Shown piece after piece: positions 9,835-18,249 of a stretch of 64,000 bases of DNA. The first letter of the stretch is position 1. Each line of letters opens with the position of its first letter. The position numbers and the translations under genes are program-made. The notes under the pieces are model-generated. The model saw only the letters and a program-made list of their open reading frames with translations. It did not search any database and had not been told where the DNA came from. The DNA comes from CAMLIZ01 sp036231905 (GTDB taxonomy: Bacteria; Pseudomonadota; Gammaproteobacteria; Burkholderiales; Burkholderiaceae_C), in NCBI RefSeq assembly GCF_036231905.1, contig NZ_JAZARE010000002.1:186001-250000 (forward strand). The letters are read 5' to 3'.

Positions 9835-10419
9835 TCAGCCCCGCTGGTCGCTGGTCAGGTGTTTCAGCGCCGCGTCGCGCACGGCCTCGGACAGGCGCGG
9901 GTCATCGACCGCACGGGCCAGCAGCAGCGCGCCCACCATGGTGGCCACCGTCACCAACGCCTGCTCGTGCGCGCCCGGCTGGCCCCAGCCAGGCAACTGG
10001 CGCGACACCAGGTCCACCAGCTCCTTGATGCGCCGGGTGGCCGCCGCCCGCACGTCCGGCGACTGGCGCGGCATGTCGGACCCCAGGGCCACGATCGCGC
10101 AGCCAGTTTCGGCACGCTCCACGTGGGCGCTGGAGAGGTAGGCGCGGATAACGGTGGACAGCGCCTGGTCCGCCGGCGCGTCGGCGGCAATCCGCGACAG
10201 CGCCGCCACGGTGTCCGAGCCGGCACGGTCCACGGCTTCGGCGAGCATCGCTTCGCGGGTGTCGAAGTGGGCATAGAACCCGCCGTGCGTGAGCCCGGCC
10301 TCCTTCATCACCTCCGCCACCCCGGCACCGCCAAAGCCCTTGCGCCGCACGGCACGGGAGGCCACCTCGACGATGCGCTCGTGTGTGGCCTGTTTGCGGC
10401 TGGAAGGGATGCGGCTCAT
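9835..10419 (-). CDS. TetR-family repressor
   Basis: 194 residues. HTH at ~10-55 (RIVEVASRAVRRKGFGGAGV, then LTHGGFYAHFDTREAML), the GGFYAHF core being characteristic of the family; the remaining helices form the ligand-binding domain of the TetR_C/AcrR-like class often paired with exporters. Encoded upstream of the hydrolase-MFS pair on the same strand. Two matching AT-rich dyads, one before this gene and one before the hydrolase, suggest autoregulation and control of the pair. Confidence 0.93.
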   Translation of the reverse strand: MSRIPSSRKQATHERIVEVASRAVRRKGFGGAGVAEVMKEAGLTHGGFYAHFDTREAMLAEAVDRAGSDTVAALSRIAADAPADQALSTVIRAYLSSAHVERAETGCAIVALGSDMPRQSPDVRAAATRRIKELVDLVSRQLPGWGQPGAHEQALVTVATMVGALLLARAVDDPRLSEAVRDAALKHLTSDQRG

Positions 10420-10432
10420 GGAAGGCGTCAGT

Positions 10433-10453
10433 ATATGATGCCCATAATATCAT
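10433..10453. promoter_or_regulatory. Candidate TetR operator B
   Basis: ATATGATG-CCCATAAT-ATCAT, 14 bp upstream of the TetR start codon. It contains the reverse complement of CATCATAT found in operator A, with a paired ATGAT half-site. The stop codon of the upstream MBL gene (10450-10452) falls inside it. Confidence 0.5.
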
Positions 10454-11241
10454 TGCCGCGCGGAAGCACCCGCCTGCGGCATTTCACAGCGGCATGGCGC
10501 GGGGCCGTGGTACATGCGGCCCGGGCGTTGCCGCCCCAGCCACTGGGCATGCCGCAGCACCTCCCGCGCGGGCAGTGGCCCGCCGTGGCCCAGGTGGAAG
10601 GTCTGCATGCCCGAGGCCACCAGCCGCTCCAGCTGGAGCGCCACGGTCTTCGGGTCGTCCTCGAAAGGGGGACGCCTGGCGTGCTGCGTGCGCACCAGCC
10701 CGCCCAGCAGCACGCCCGAGGCGAGCAGGTCGCCCACCATCGCGTCGCCTCCATCGAGCTCGATGGACACCGAACCCGCGGTGTGGCCGGGCGTATGGCG
10801 GGCGCGGCCGGCCACGCCATATGGGGCCAGGTCCAGCGCCTCGCCATCGGCCAGCACGATGTCCGGCGTGAACGGCTGATAGGGGCGCACGATCACCCCG
10901 GTGCGAAAGAACAGCCGGCTCACCCAGCCGGTGGCGCAATAGGTCATGGCTTTGCGCCGTTCGTAATAGGGCAGGTCGCCCGCGTGCGCCAGGATGGGCG
11001 CGCCTGAGAGCTCGCGCACACGGGCCGCGGAGCCGGCATGGTCCATGTGCGCATGGGTCACCACGATGAGCCGGATGTCCTTCAAGCTGCGGCCGTGGGC
11101 CTGCAGCGCCCGTTCGATCTTGCGATGCGACCCCGGCACGCCGGTGTCCACCAGCACACAGCCCCGATCACCCACGACGAGGTGGCAATTGATGACGCCA
11201 AAGGGCAGGATGGGGATTCGAACGATGCGGGGCTGCGGCAT
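10450..11241 (-). CDS. Metallo-beta-lactamase-fold hydrolase
   Basis: 263 residues starting MPQPRIVRIPILPFG. The zinc-binding motif THAHMDHAG (HxHxDH) is at ~60, then a His in ARHTPGHTAG and an Asp in AMVGDLLASG; the layout is that of glyoxalase II-like/MBL hydrolases. Substrate unknown. The gene precedes the TetR gene on the same strand with a 30-bp gap that holds the TetR operator, and it is divergent from the AraC-type regulator at 11377. Confidence 0.88.
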   Translation of the reverse strand: MPQPRIVRIPILPFGVINCHLVVGDRGCVLVDTGVPGSHRKIERALQAHGRSLKDIRLIVVTHAHMDHAGSAARVRELSGAPILAHAGDLPYYERRKAMTYCATGWVSRLFFRTGVIVRPYQPFTPDIVLADGEALDLAPYGVAGRARHTPGHTAGSVSIELDGGDAMVGDLLASGVLLGGLVRTQHARRPPFEDDPKTVALQLERLVASGMQTFHLGHGGPLPAREVLRHAQWLGRQRPGRMYHGPAPCRCEMPQAGASARQ

Positions 11242-11303
11242 GGTCAGGCGTCCAGGTGGTGTGATGCGATGGCGCCATTGTGTGAATCGCTGCTGCGCCG
11301 CGT

Positions 11304-11339
11304 GATGGCGGTATCGCCTTGTTTGATGGCGATATGGCC
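11304..11339. promoter_or_regulatory. Direct repeat pair, candidate AraC/GlxA binding site
   Basis: GATGGCGGTATCGCC (11304-11318) and GATGGCGATATGGCC (11325-11339) match at 13 of 15 positions and start exactly 21 bp apart, two helical turns, the usual phasing for AraC-family monomer sites. They lie in the 135-bp divergent region between the MBL gene and the AraC-type regulator, 38 bp before the latter's start. Confidence 0.5.
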
Positions 11340-11376
11340 AGGCGACCATGCACGGATCCGTTCTACGATCCAGCCC

Positions 11377-12348
11377 ATGAAGACCTTGCGCATCGCCCTG
11401 CTCGCCTACGACGGCTGCATGGCCACCCAGCTGTTTGGCATCGGCGACGTGTTGCGCATCGCCAGCCAGATCGACGCAGCGCGGCACGGCAGCCCGCGCT
11501 GGCGCTTCGACGTGCAGCTGGTGGCAACGGGTGGCAGCGGCGCCACCGTCTCGGGTGGCGTGCGGCTGCCCGCCAAGCGCCCCCGGGGTGCCTTCGATCT
11601 GCTCATCGTGCCCGGGCTGCTGGCCGAGCGCGGCAACCACTGGTGCACCACGCTGGCGCCGCTCGCACCGGAGCTGGCGTTCATCCGCAAGTGCTTTGCA
11701 CGCGGCACGCCGGTGGCGTCGGTGTGCGTGGGCGCCTTCCTGCTGGCCGAGGCGGGTTTGCTTGACCAGCGGCGGGCCACCACGTCGTGGCTCTTTGCCA
11801 AGGACTTTGCCGCCCGCTACCCGGCCGCGCACCTGCAGGCCGACGCCATGCTGCTGGACGACGGGGGCGTCATCACCACTGGCGCGGTCACCTCCGCATT
11901 CGACCTGGCCATTCACCTCGTCAAGCGGCACCTGGGCGCCGCAGTGGCCACCGCCACGGCCCAGGCCACCCTGCTGCCTACGGCGCGCAACAGCCAGGCG
12001 CCCTACGTGGACCACCAGCTCGCGGTCGAGCCGCTGCCCACCTTCTCCAGCCGGCTGCGCCACTGGTTCGACACGCGCCTGGCCGAGCCCTATGACCTGC
12101 AGCGCGTGGCCCAGGCGTTCCATGTGAGCGGACGTACCCTGATGCGGCGGGTGAAGGCCGAGACCGGCAGCTCGCCGCTGACGATGCTGCAGCACGCGCG
12201 CGTGGACAAGGCCAAGCAGCTGCTCGCCGGCACGCGCTGGAGCGTGGCCCGCATCACCGAGGCAGTGGGCTACACCGACGCCGCCACCTTCGCGCGGCTG
12301 TTCGCCCGGCGCGTGGGCGAGCCGCCCTCCGCTTACCGCAGGCGATAG
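11377..12348 (+). CDS. GlxA-type AraC regulator (DJ-1/PfpI amidase-like domain + HTH)
   Basis: 323 residues from MKTLRIALLAYDG. Residues ~1-190 form a class I glutamine-amidotransferase-like sensor domain (FDLLIVPGLLAER; VASVCVGAFLLAEAGLL with the Cys in the nucleophile-elbow position); ~220-320 are two AraC HTH motifs (RVAQAFHVSGRTLMRRVKAE; SVARITEAVGYTDAATFARL). The frame is open further upstream, but the family N-terminus begins here. Divergent from the MBL hydrolase, which is the most likely target together with itself. Confidence 0.93.
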   Translation: MKTLRIALLAYDGCMATQLFGIGDVLRIASQIDAARHGSPRWRFDVQLVATGGSGATVSGGVRLPAKRPRGAFDLLIVPGLLAERGNHWCTTLAPLAPELAFIRKCFARGTPVASVCVGAFLLAEAGLLDQRRATTSWLFAKDFAARYPAAHLQADAMLLDDGGVITTGAVTSAFDLAIHLVKRHLGAAVATATAQATLLPTARNSQAPYVDHQLAVEPLPTFSSRLRHWFDTRLAEPYDLQRVAQAFHVSGRTLMRRVKAETGSSPLTMLQHARVDKAKQLLAGTRWSVARITEAVGYTDAATFARLFARRVGEPPSAYRRR

Positions 12349-12351
12349 CCG

Positions 12352-13098
12352 CTACACGCCGAGCTCGGCGAGGATGCGTTCGCGCAGGTCCTGCGCCTGT
12401 GGGCTGGACAGCTTGCGCGGATGCGGCAGGTCGACCGTGAAGCTCGCCTGGATGCGCGCAGGCCGGGGCGACAGCACCAGGATGCGGTCAGCCAGGTGCA
12501 CCGCTTCTTCCACGTCGTGCGTGATCAGCAGCACGGTGTGGCGCTCTTCCTCCAGCACGCGCAGCAATTCGTTGCGCATGCGCAGGCTCATCAGCGCGTC
12601 GAGCGCCGAGAAGGGCTCGTCCATGTACAGGATGTCGGGCTTGACCACCAGCGCGCGCGCGATCTCGGCGCGCTTGAGCATGCCGCCGGAGAGCTCGTGC
12701 GGATAGGCCTGCTCGAAACCCTTCAGGCCCACCATCGCCGCATAGTGGTCGGCCAGTTCGGCCTTCTGCGCGGCGCCCTGCCCCGTCAGGCCGAACATCA
12801 GGTTCTCCCGCACCGTGAGCCAGGGAAACACCGAGCCGTGCTGCGAGATGAGGATGCCCTTGGGGCTGGGGCCGCGTTGCAGCTGGCCGTCCACCTGCAC
12901 CTGGCCGTCGTCAGGCCGCTCGAAGCCCGCGATGATGTTCATCAGCGTGCTCTTGCCGCAGCCCGAGGGGCCGACGATGGCCACGAACTCGCCGTCCGCG
13001 ACGCTGAAGTCCACGTTGTCCACCACCGGGAGCACACCCTTGGCGCCGATGAAGCGTTTGCTGACGCGGCGCACCGCGATCTTGGGTTCAACGGACAT
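12352..13098 (-). CDS. NitT/TauT-type ABC transporter ATP-binding protein
   Basis: 248 residues from MSVEPKIAV. Walker A GPSGCGKST (~42), Q-loop in LISQHGSVFPWLTV, signature LSGGMLKRAEIARAL, Walker B ILYMDEPFSALD and switch His in LLITHDVEEA are all intact, in the nitrate/sulfonate/taurine (SsuB/TauB/NrtD) arrangement. The signature reads LSGGM rather than LSGGQ. Overlaps the permease gene by 11 bp, so the two are translationally coupled. Confidence 0.94.
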   Translation of the reverse strand: MSVEPKIAVRRVSKRFIGAKGVLPVVDNVDFSVADGEFVAIVGPSGCGKSTLMNIIAGFERPDDGQVQVDGQLQRGPSPKGILISQHGSVFPWLTVRENLMFGLTGQGAAQKAELADHYAAMVGLKGFEQAYPHELSGGMLKRAEIARALVVKPDILYMDEPFSALDALMSLRMRNELLRVLEEERHTVLLITHDVEEAVHLADRILVLSPRPARIQASFTVDLPHPRKLSSPQAQDLRERILAELGV

Positions 13099-13882
13099 AG
13101 CGCCACCGCACGATCTTGAGCCTTTCCAGCAGGCGGGTTCCGCTGTCCAGCAGCAGGCCGATGGCACCGATGATGATCATGCTGGCGATCACCAGGTCGT
13201 AGCGGTTGCCGGCGTTGCGCGAATCCATGATCAGGTAGCCCAGGCCCGAGCGCAGCGCGATCATTTCGGCCGCCACCACCACCAGCCAGGCCACGCCGAT
13301 GCCGATGCGCATGCCGACGATGATTTCCGGCAGCACCGCGGGAATCACGATCTGGCGGAACAGCGTGCCGCGCGACACACCGAAGTTGGTGGCCGCGCGC
13401 AGGTAGCGGCGCTCGATGGTGTGCACGCCGGCCGTGGTCTGCAACACCATGGGGAACACCGACGAGATGAAGATCAGGAAGATGGGCGACACGTCGCCCA
13501 CGCCGAACCAGAGGATGGCGATCGGTATCCACGCGATCGGGGAGATCGGCCGCAGCATCTGGAACACCGGGTTCAGCGTGCGGTAGGCGCCAGCCACCCA
13601 GCCCATCCACAAGCCCAGCGGCACCGCCACCAGCGTGGCGAGCCCGAAGCCCAGGCCCACGCGCATCAGCGACGCACCGATGTGCTCCCACAAGGTGCCG
13701 TCCTCCACCAGTTCCAGCGTGCCGGTGACCACCTGCGCCGGGGTGGGAAAGATCACGCTCTGGGTGGCCACCACCGCGGCCCACCAGCCGGCGATCAGGG
13801 CCGCCAGCACCAGCGTGGGCGGCCACACCCGCTGCCAATGCCTCGCCCACGGGCTTGCGCCCCGCACTCCTGTTCTCGTCAT
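13088..13882 (-). CDS. NitT/TauT-type ABC transporter permease
   Basis: 264 residues, about six membrane helices. The EAA-like cytoplasmic loop reads RRYLRAATNFGVSRGTLFRQIVIPAVLPEIIVGMRIG, typical of SsuC/TauC permeases. Follows the cupredoxin gene by 60 bp on the same strand and overlaps the ATPase gene, making it part of the binding protein-SCO-cupredoxin-permease-ATPase operon. Confidence 0.94.
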   Translation of the reverse strand: MTRTGVRGASPWARHWQRVWPPTLVLAALIAGWWAAVVATQSVIFPTPAQVVTGTLELVEDGTLWEHIGASLMRVGLGFGLATLVAVPLGLWMGWVAGAYRTLNPVFQMLRPISPIAWIPIAILWFGVGDVSPIFLIFISSVFPMVLQTTAGVHTIERRYLRAATNFGVSRGTLFRQIVIPAVLPEIIVGMRIGIGVAWLVVVAAEMIALRSGLGYLIMDSRNAGNRYDLVIASMIIIGAIGLLLDSGTRLLERLKIVRWRYVR

Positions 13883-13942
13883 CGTCTCAAGGGGTTGATG
13901 CAGGGCGGCAGGCGCCCGGGAAATCCGCGCTCATGGGGTCGC

Positions 13943-14389
13943 TCATGCCAGCCGGCGCTGCAGTTGCAGCCAGCGCCAGCGCAGCGTGGGCCAGCCGGGT
14001 GCGAGCGCGGGCTCCACCACCACGCTCATCTGCCCGCTGGCGTGGGCCGTGCAGGCAAAGCTGTAGCTGGCGGCCTTTTCGAAGGGCAGGCGGAAGCTCT
14101 GGCCCGGCATGATGAGCACCGGCCCGAAGGTCTGCGGCACCTCGTCGAGGTTGCGCAGCAGCAGCACGTCGTTGGTGCCGAGCGTGAGCTCGATGGTGCT
14201 GGGCAGGATCTCCACCTTGTCGCCCGCCATGCGGCGTGCCCAGGTGCCTTTGGGAATCTCGAACAGCTCCTCGCGGGTGGCGGGCGCTGGCGGCACCAGC
14301 GCGGCCCAGGCGAGCCCGAGCAGCAGCGCCGCGAAGGCCAGCCACGGCAGGGCCCGCCAGGCGGAGCGGCGCACGGTGGGCAGCTTCAT
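13943..14389 (-). CDS. Membrane-anchored cupredoxin-like protein
   Basis: 148 residues. One N-terminal helix (LPWLAFAALLLGLAWAALV, ~14-32) anchors a periplasmic domain whose C-terminal loop FACTAHASGQMSV has the C-x2-H-x4-M pattern of type 1 copper ligands; the upstream ligand His of blue copper proteins is not obvious. A second hydrophobic stretch is absent. Its ATG overlaps the SCO stop codon (ATGA), so it is coupled to a copper chaperone. It could bind copper in electron transfer or delivery. Confidence 0.75.
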   Translation of the reverse strand: MKLPTVRRSAWRALPWLAFAALLLGLAWAALVPPAPATREELFEIPKGTWARRMAGDKVEILPSTIELTLGTNDVLLLRNLDEVPQTFGPVLIMPGQSFRLPFEKAASYSFACTAHASGQMSVVVEPALAPGWPTLRWRWLQLQRRLA

Positions 14390-14991
14390 CGTGCCGCGAG
14401 CAGCAGGCGCAGGTCGTGCACGTAGTCCTTCGCCGGATGGTCGTACGGCATCATGCCGACCAGCCGCCCTGCGCGGTCGATCAGGTAGACCGAGGAGGTG
14501 TGGTCGAAGCCGTAGGCCGCGCCGGACGTCACCTTGGTGGCGGTGGCACCGAAGCTGGCCCGCACCCGCGCCAGTGCTTCAGGCCGGCCGGTGGCGCCGA
14601 TGAAGCCGGGGTCGAACGCGGCCATGTAGTCCTTCAGGCGCTGCACCGTGTCGCGCTCCGGGTCCACCGTGACAAACACCACCTGCACGTCCTTGGCGTC
14701 GGCACCCAGCGCCTTGCGCGCCTGGGCCAGGGTGGCCAGCGTGGTGGGGCACACCGCCGGGCAGCTGGAGAAGCCGAAGGACAGGAGCACCACCTTGCCG
14801 CGGTGGCGCGACAGGTCGAAGGCACGGCCGTCGGAGCCCTCCAGCAGCACCGGCGGCGCCAGCCGCGGCGGCTCGAACACGCCGGCCTTCAAAGGCGGCG
14901 TGGCGCCCGGCGCGGCGGCATGGCCCTCGGTAGCCCAGAGTGTGGCGGCCAGGGCCGCGGCGGCCACCAGGGCACGGCGCGCTGCATTCAT
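14386..14991 (-). CDS. SCO1/SenC-family copper chaperone
   Basis: 201 residues from MNAARRALVAAA, with signal peptide cut near GHAAA. Thioredoxin-like fold with the copper-binding CPAVCPTT (CxxxC, ~85) and the distal His in DHTSSVYLID (~165), i.e. all three SCO ligands. SCO proteins deliver copper to the CuA site of cytochrome oxidase or act as thiol reductants. Here no oxidase gene is near: it sits between an ABC solute-binding protein (8 bp upstream) and a cupredoxin (4-bp overlap). Confidence 0.93.
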   Translation of the reverse strand: MNAARRALVAAAALAATLWATEGHAAAPGATPPLKAGVFEPPRLAPPVLLEGSDGRAFDLSRHRGKVVLLSFGFSSCPAVCPTTLATLAQARKALGADAKDVQVVFVTVDPERDTVQRLKDYMAAFDPGFIGATGRPEALARVRASFGATATKVTSGAAYGFDHTSSVYLIDRAGRLVGMMPYDHPAKDYVHDLRLLLAAR

Positions 14992-14999
14992 GCGCGCGC

Positions 15000-16007
15000 T
15001 CACAGGCTGATGGGCGCGGCTTTCGCGGCCTTCGCAAAACTTTCGTCCATGTACTTCTCGTAAGGCACCGGGGCCTTGAGCGTGCCGGCCTCGATGGACA
15101 GCTGCATCAGCTCCTCGAACTCGGCGCGGATCATGCGCAGGTCGCCGTAGGTCACCCGGTCCACCGGGTTCTCCATCACGAAGCGGATGATGTTGGGATC
15201 CTGGTTGAAATACTTGCGGCCCGCCGCGATGGCGACCGCCTTGTTGCGGTTGTCCTGCTTCTGGTCGAGCCAGAGGCCCGCGCCCAGCACGTGGTTCACC
15301 AGGTCCTGCACCAGCGGCCGGTTCTTCGCGATCAGCTCCTCGCGCACGGTGAGCACGCAACAGATGTAGTTGCGCCACTCATCGCGGGTCATGCGGATGG
15401 GCCGCGCGTAACCGGCGCGCTGGGCCGCCGCGCCGAAGGGCTCGCCGGTGCAGTAGGCGTCCACCGCCTTGGCATACAGGGCGGCCGGCATGTCCGGCGG
15501 CGCCATCTCCACGAGCTGGATGTCCTTGGGCGTCATCTTCTCCTGCGCCAGCATCTTGCGCAGGAACAGGTAGTCCACCGCAAAGCGGCTGGGGATCGCG
15601 ATGCGCTTGCCGGTCAGGTCGCGGAAGCTGCGATGCGCCGAGTCCGTACGCACCATGATGACGGCCCCCGAGCGGTGGCCCAGCGACACGATCTTCACCG
15701 GGATCTTCTTGTCGGCCAGGTCCATCACCAGCGGCGCCAGCATGAAGGCCGCCTGGATGCGCCCGGTCATCAGCGATTCCTTGATCTCCGGCCAGCCGCT
15801 GTACTTGCTGTATTCAAAGACGTTGCCACCGCGCGCCACGCAGGCCACGGGCAGCGTGAGGTTGCAGGTGACAGGCAGCCCGCCCACCACCAGCGGATCG
15901 GCCGCCGTGGCAAGCGGGGAGGCGAGCGGCAGCGCCGTGGCGGCCGCGGCCTTCAGCACGGTGCGACGGCGCAGTGCAGCGGGGGAAACGGAAGGTACCG
16001 GGGGCAT
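15000..16007 (-). CDS. NitT/TauT-type ABC solute-binding protein (NrtA/CmpA-like), Tat signal
   Basis: 335 residues. Twin-arginine leader RRRTVLKAAAATALP at ~14 indicates folded export. The body has features of NrtA/SsuA receptors (KYSGWPEIKESLMTGRIQAA; GKRIAIPSRFAVDYLFLRKML; AYCTGEPFGAAAQ). The CTGEPF segment matches the nitrate/bicarbonate receptor class. It opens an operon with SCO, cupredoxin, permease and ATPase. The ligand is unknown; the Tat route and neighbours leave open a metal-complex or cofactor ligand. Confidence 0.9.
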   Translation of the reverse strand: MPPVPSVSPAALRRRTVLKAAAATALPLASPLATAADPLVVGGLPVTCNLTLPVACVARGGNVFEYSKYSGWPEIKESLMTGRIQAAFMLAPLVMDLADKKIPVKIVSLGHRSGAVIMVRTDSAHRSFRDLTGKRIAIPSRFAVDYLFLRKMLAQEKMTPKDIQLVEMAPPDMPAALYAKAVDAYCTGEPFGAAAQRAGYARPIRMTRDEWRNYICCVLTVREELIAKNRPLVQDLVNHVLGAGLWLDQKQDNRNKAVAIAAGRKYFNQDPNIIRFVMENPVDRVTYGDLRMIRAEFEELMQLSIEAGTLKAPVPYEKYMDESFAKAAKAAPISL

Positions 16008-16106
16008 GGGCAGGCAGGCCGGACGAGAAGGGCCCGATTGTCGGGCATCTCGTCCGGACCCGGGCTCAGCGCGCCCCCGCGCCGCCGGGCAGATTTGGGA
16101 GACGGG

Positions 16107-16430
16107 TCAGTTCGTGGCGGCTTCGAGGTAGATCGACAGCCGCTTTTCGTCGACCAGGCGTTGCTGCCTGGCGCTGGCCAGCTCCTGCACGATGCGCTGG
16201 GCGGTCTCCGGCGCCAGCGGCTGGGCCAACGACGGGCACAACTGCCGCAGCTGCGCCTGCATGTCGCCCGCCACCTCGCGCGCCGACACCGGCGCATCGG
16301 CCACCACGACCACCCGGTACTGCGGCGAGCACAGCGCAAACTCCGCGTGCGTGGGCGCGGGCGCGGCCTGCGCCGCCGCGCCGGCCAGCGCGAGGCCGAT
16401 CACGGCGATGGAGCGAACGGCCACCGGCAT
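16107..16430 (-). CDS. Periplasmic hypothetical protein
   Basis: 107 residues from MPVAVRSIAVIGLALAGAAAQA, a clean Sec signal peptide. Two cysteines (ALCSPQ, RQLCPSL) may form a disulfide. I do not recognise a family. Its ATG overlaps the stop of the upstream gene (TGATG), so the two are translationally coupled. Confidence 0.75.
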   Translation of the reverse strand: MPVAVRSIAVIGLALAGAAAQAAPAPTHAEFALCSPQYRVVVVADAPVSAREVAGDMQAQLRQLCPSLAQPLAPETAQRIVQELASARQQRLVDEKRLSIYLEAATN

Positions 16431-16678
16431 CACCTGGACCCGCCGCCCATCTTGCCCTGCATCACCGCCACCAGGTGCTGCCTGGCTTCGGCCAGCTGGG
16501 CCTTGTCGGCATCGTGCACGCGGCGGAAGAACGCGGCGCATTCCGGCGAGCCGGCCTGTTCCGCGTCCTTGATGTACTGGTCGTAGGCCATCAGCGCCTG
16601 GGCCTTGTTCTGGATCAGCGTGATCCAGTCGTATTCCAGGTTGCTCAGCGGATGCTTGTCGGTGGAGTTTTCCTGCAT
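16430..16678 (-). CDS. Small helical conserved hypothetical protein
   Basis: 82 residues from MQENSTDKHPLSN; an upstream in-frame ATG at 16705 exists, but a GAAAGGG ribosome site favours this one. The sequence (NLEYDWITLIQNKAQALMAYDQYIKD, CAAFFRRVHDADKAQL) is predicted helical and amphipathic with a ferritin-like feel, but lacks an evident di-iron motif. Soluble, probably cytoplasmic. Coupled to the downstream periplasmic protein gene. Function unknown. Confidence 0.75.
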   Translation of the reverse strand: MQENSTDKHPLSNLEYDWITLIQNKAQALMAYDQYIKDAEQAGSPECAAFFRRVHDADKAQLAEARQHLVAVMQGKMGGGSR

Positions 16679-16764
16679 GGTGGGTGCCCTTTCATGTCGA
16701 TGCAAGCGCGAGGGGCGCTTGCCTGGTCCAACGACAGAAGAGGCAGGCGCCGTGCCCGCTGGGC

Positions 16765-17604
16765 TCAGCCCATGCGCAGCCGCATCGCCTCCTGCTCCAG
16801 CCGCGCATCCTCGATCTCGCGCATCACCGCCCCCAGGTCCACCGTGCCGGGCTGGCGCTCATAGCGGCCGGTCAGGGGCGTCCCCGGGCCCAGCCGTCCG
16901 CCGGCGTAGAGATCCCAGATTTCCGGGCCGTACTGCGTGGCCAGCAGCTCCGGCGCAAAGCGGCCGAAGAAGCCGCGCAGGTTGTTCACGTCACGCATCA
17001 GCATGCGCGCGGCGTGGTTGTTGCCCGCCGCGTCCACCGCCTGCGGCAGGTCGATCACCACCGGGCCGTCCGCGGCCAGCAGGATGTTGAACTCCGACAG
17101 GTCGCCGTGCACCACGCCCGCGCACAGCATGCGCACCACCTCGCGGATCAGCGCGGCATGGTGGGCCCGGGCCTCGTCGGCGGTGAAGGACAGGTCGTTC
17201 AGCCGCGGCGCGGCCTGGCCGTGCTCGTCGGTGACCAGCTCCATGATCAGCACGCCGTCGAGGAAGTTGTACGGCCGGGGCACGCGCACGCCCGCGCCGG
17301 CCAGGCGGTACAGCGCGTCCACCTCGGCGCTCTGCCAGGCGGCCTCGCGCTGCTCCCGCCCGTAGCGTGTGCCCTTGGCCATGGCGCGCGCCTGGCGGCT
17401 GTTCTTGACCTTGCGGTTCTCGGTGTAGTCCACCGCCTGGCGGAAGCTGCGGTGGGTGGCTTCCTTGTAGATCTTGGCGGCGCGTGCCTCGCCGGCGCAG
17501 CGGACCACGTAGACCTCGGCTTCCTTGCCGCTCTTGAGCTGGCGCAGCACGTCGTCGATCAGGCCCTCGGCCATCAGCGCCTGCAGGCGCGGGGGTGTTT
17601 TCAT
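16765..17604 (-). CDS. RIO-family serine protein kinase
   Basis: 279 residues. RIO1-type kinase core: nucleotide loop LKSGKEAEVYVV (~25), invariant Lys in RAAKIYKE, flexible-loop segment ending YGREQREAAWQSAEV, catalytic VHGDLSEFNIL (Asp and Asn) near 170 and metal-binding VIDLPQAVD. RIO kinases act in ribosome maturation in archaea and eukaryotes; in bacteria the role is unclear. Upstream and downstream genes are small hypotheticals on the same strand. Confidence 0.92.
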   Translation of the reverse strand: MKTPPRLQALMAEGLIDDVLRQLKSGKEAEVYVVRCAGEARAAKIYKEATHRSFRQAVDYTENRKVKNSRQARAMAKGTRYGREQREAAWQSAEVDALYRLAGAGVRVPRPYNFLDGVLIMELVTDEHGQAAPRLNDLSFTADEARAHHAALIREVVRMLCAGVVHGDLSEFNILLAADGPVVIDLPQAVDAAGNNHAARMLMRDVNNLRGFFGRFAPELLATQYGPEIWDLYAGGRLGPGTPLTGRYERQPGTVDLGAVMREIEDARLEQEAMRLRMG

Positions 17605-17646
17605 CGGCGCATTGTCCGCTGCATGCGCGGCGCGCCGGCCGCGCCG

Positions 17647-18144
17647 CTAGCGGCCGGCGCCGCGCTCGTGGGGCTGGCTTTCCCGGCCGGTGGTGGTTTG
17701 CGGATCCAGGCCGCGGTCGGGCGACTCGCCCACCTGGCGCTCGCCATCGCCCACCTCCACCAGCTCCTCGATCAGGAAGGTGCCATAGCGCTGGGCGCGC
17801 AAGGCACCATGGCGGCGAGCGGCTTCGGCCACCGCCTGCACCTGGCGGTCGTCGCCAATGGGTGTCACCACGAAGGTGCAGCCCTGCTCGGCCAGGGCCA
17901 GCCGCGTCTTCGCCAGGTTGTATTCCTGCCCGATCTTGGCCGCCAGGGTGGCGTTGTTCACCTCGTCGGTGGCCAGCGCGCGCATCTGCTGCGGCTCATA
18001 CACCACGACCTCGCCCTCGGCCACGCCCGCGTCGCGCAGCTCGTCCTGCAGGGCCGCGGCCGCATCGGCGGACGGCAGCGCCATCACGATGTGGTTGGCA
18101 GGGCTGAAGGTGTTGAAGTGGCGGGGTGGCGAGTTCTTGTCCAT
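17647..18144 (-). CDS. Hypothetical protein with C-terminal disordered tail
   Basis: 165 residues. Residues ~1-130 look like a compact alpha/beta domain (NHIVMALPSADAAAALQDEL; FVVTPIGDDRQVQAVAEAARR), resembling stress-related proteins of beta-proteobacteria that I cannot name; the final ~35 residues are polar and low-complexity (DRGLDPQTTTGRESQPHERG). No signal or membrane segment. Located 42 bp upstream of the RIO kinase gene on the same strand. Confidence 0.75.
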   Translation of the reverse strand: MDKNSPPRHFNTFSPANHIVMALPSADAAAALQDELRDAGVAEGEVVVYEPQQMRALATDEVNNATLAAKIGQEYNLAKTRLALAEQGCTFVVTPIGDDRQVQAVAEAARRHGALRAQRYGTFLIEELVEVGDGERQVGESPDRGLDPQTTTGRESQPHERGAGR

Positions 18145-18249
18145 GCAGCATGCTCCTGGTGATCCCGCAGGCTGAGCAGGTGCTGTGCCCGCCGGCGGGC
18201 GCCATGGGCGCCGTGTGCGGGGTGCGCGTGTACCCGAACGCCCGACATT

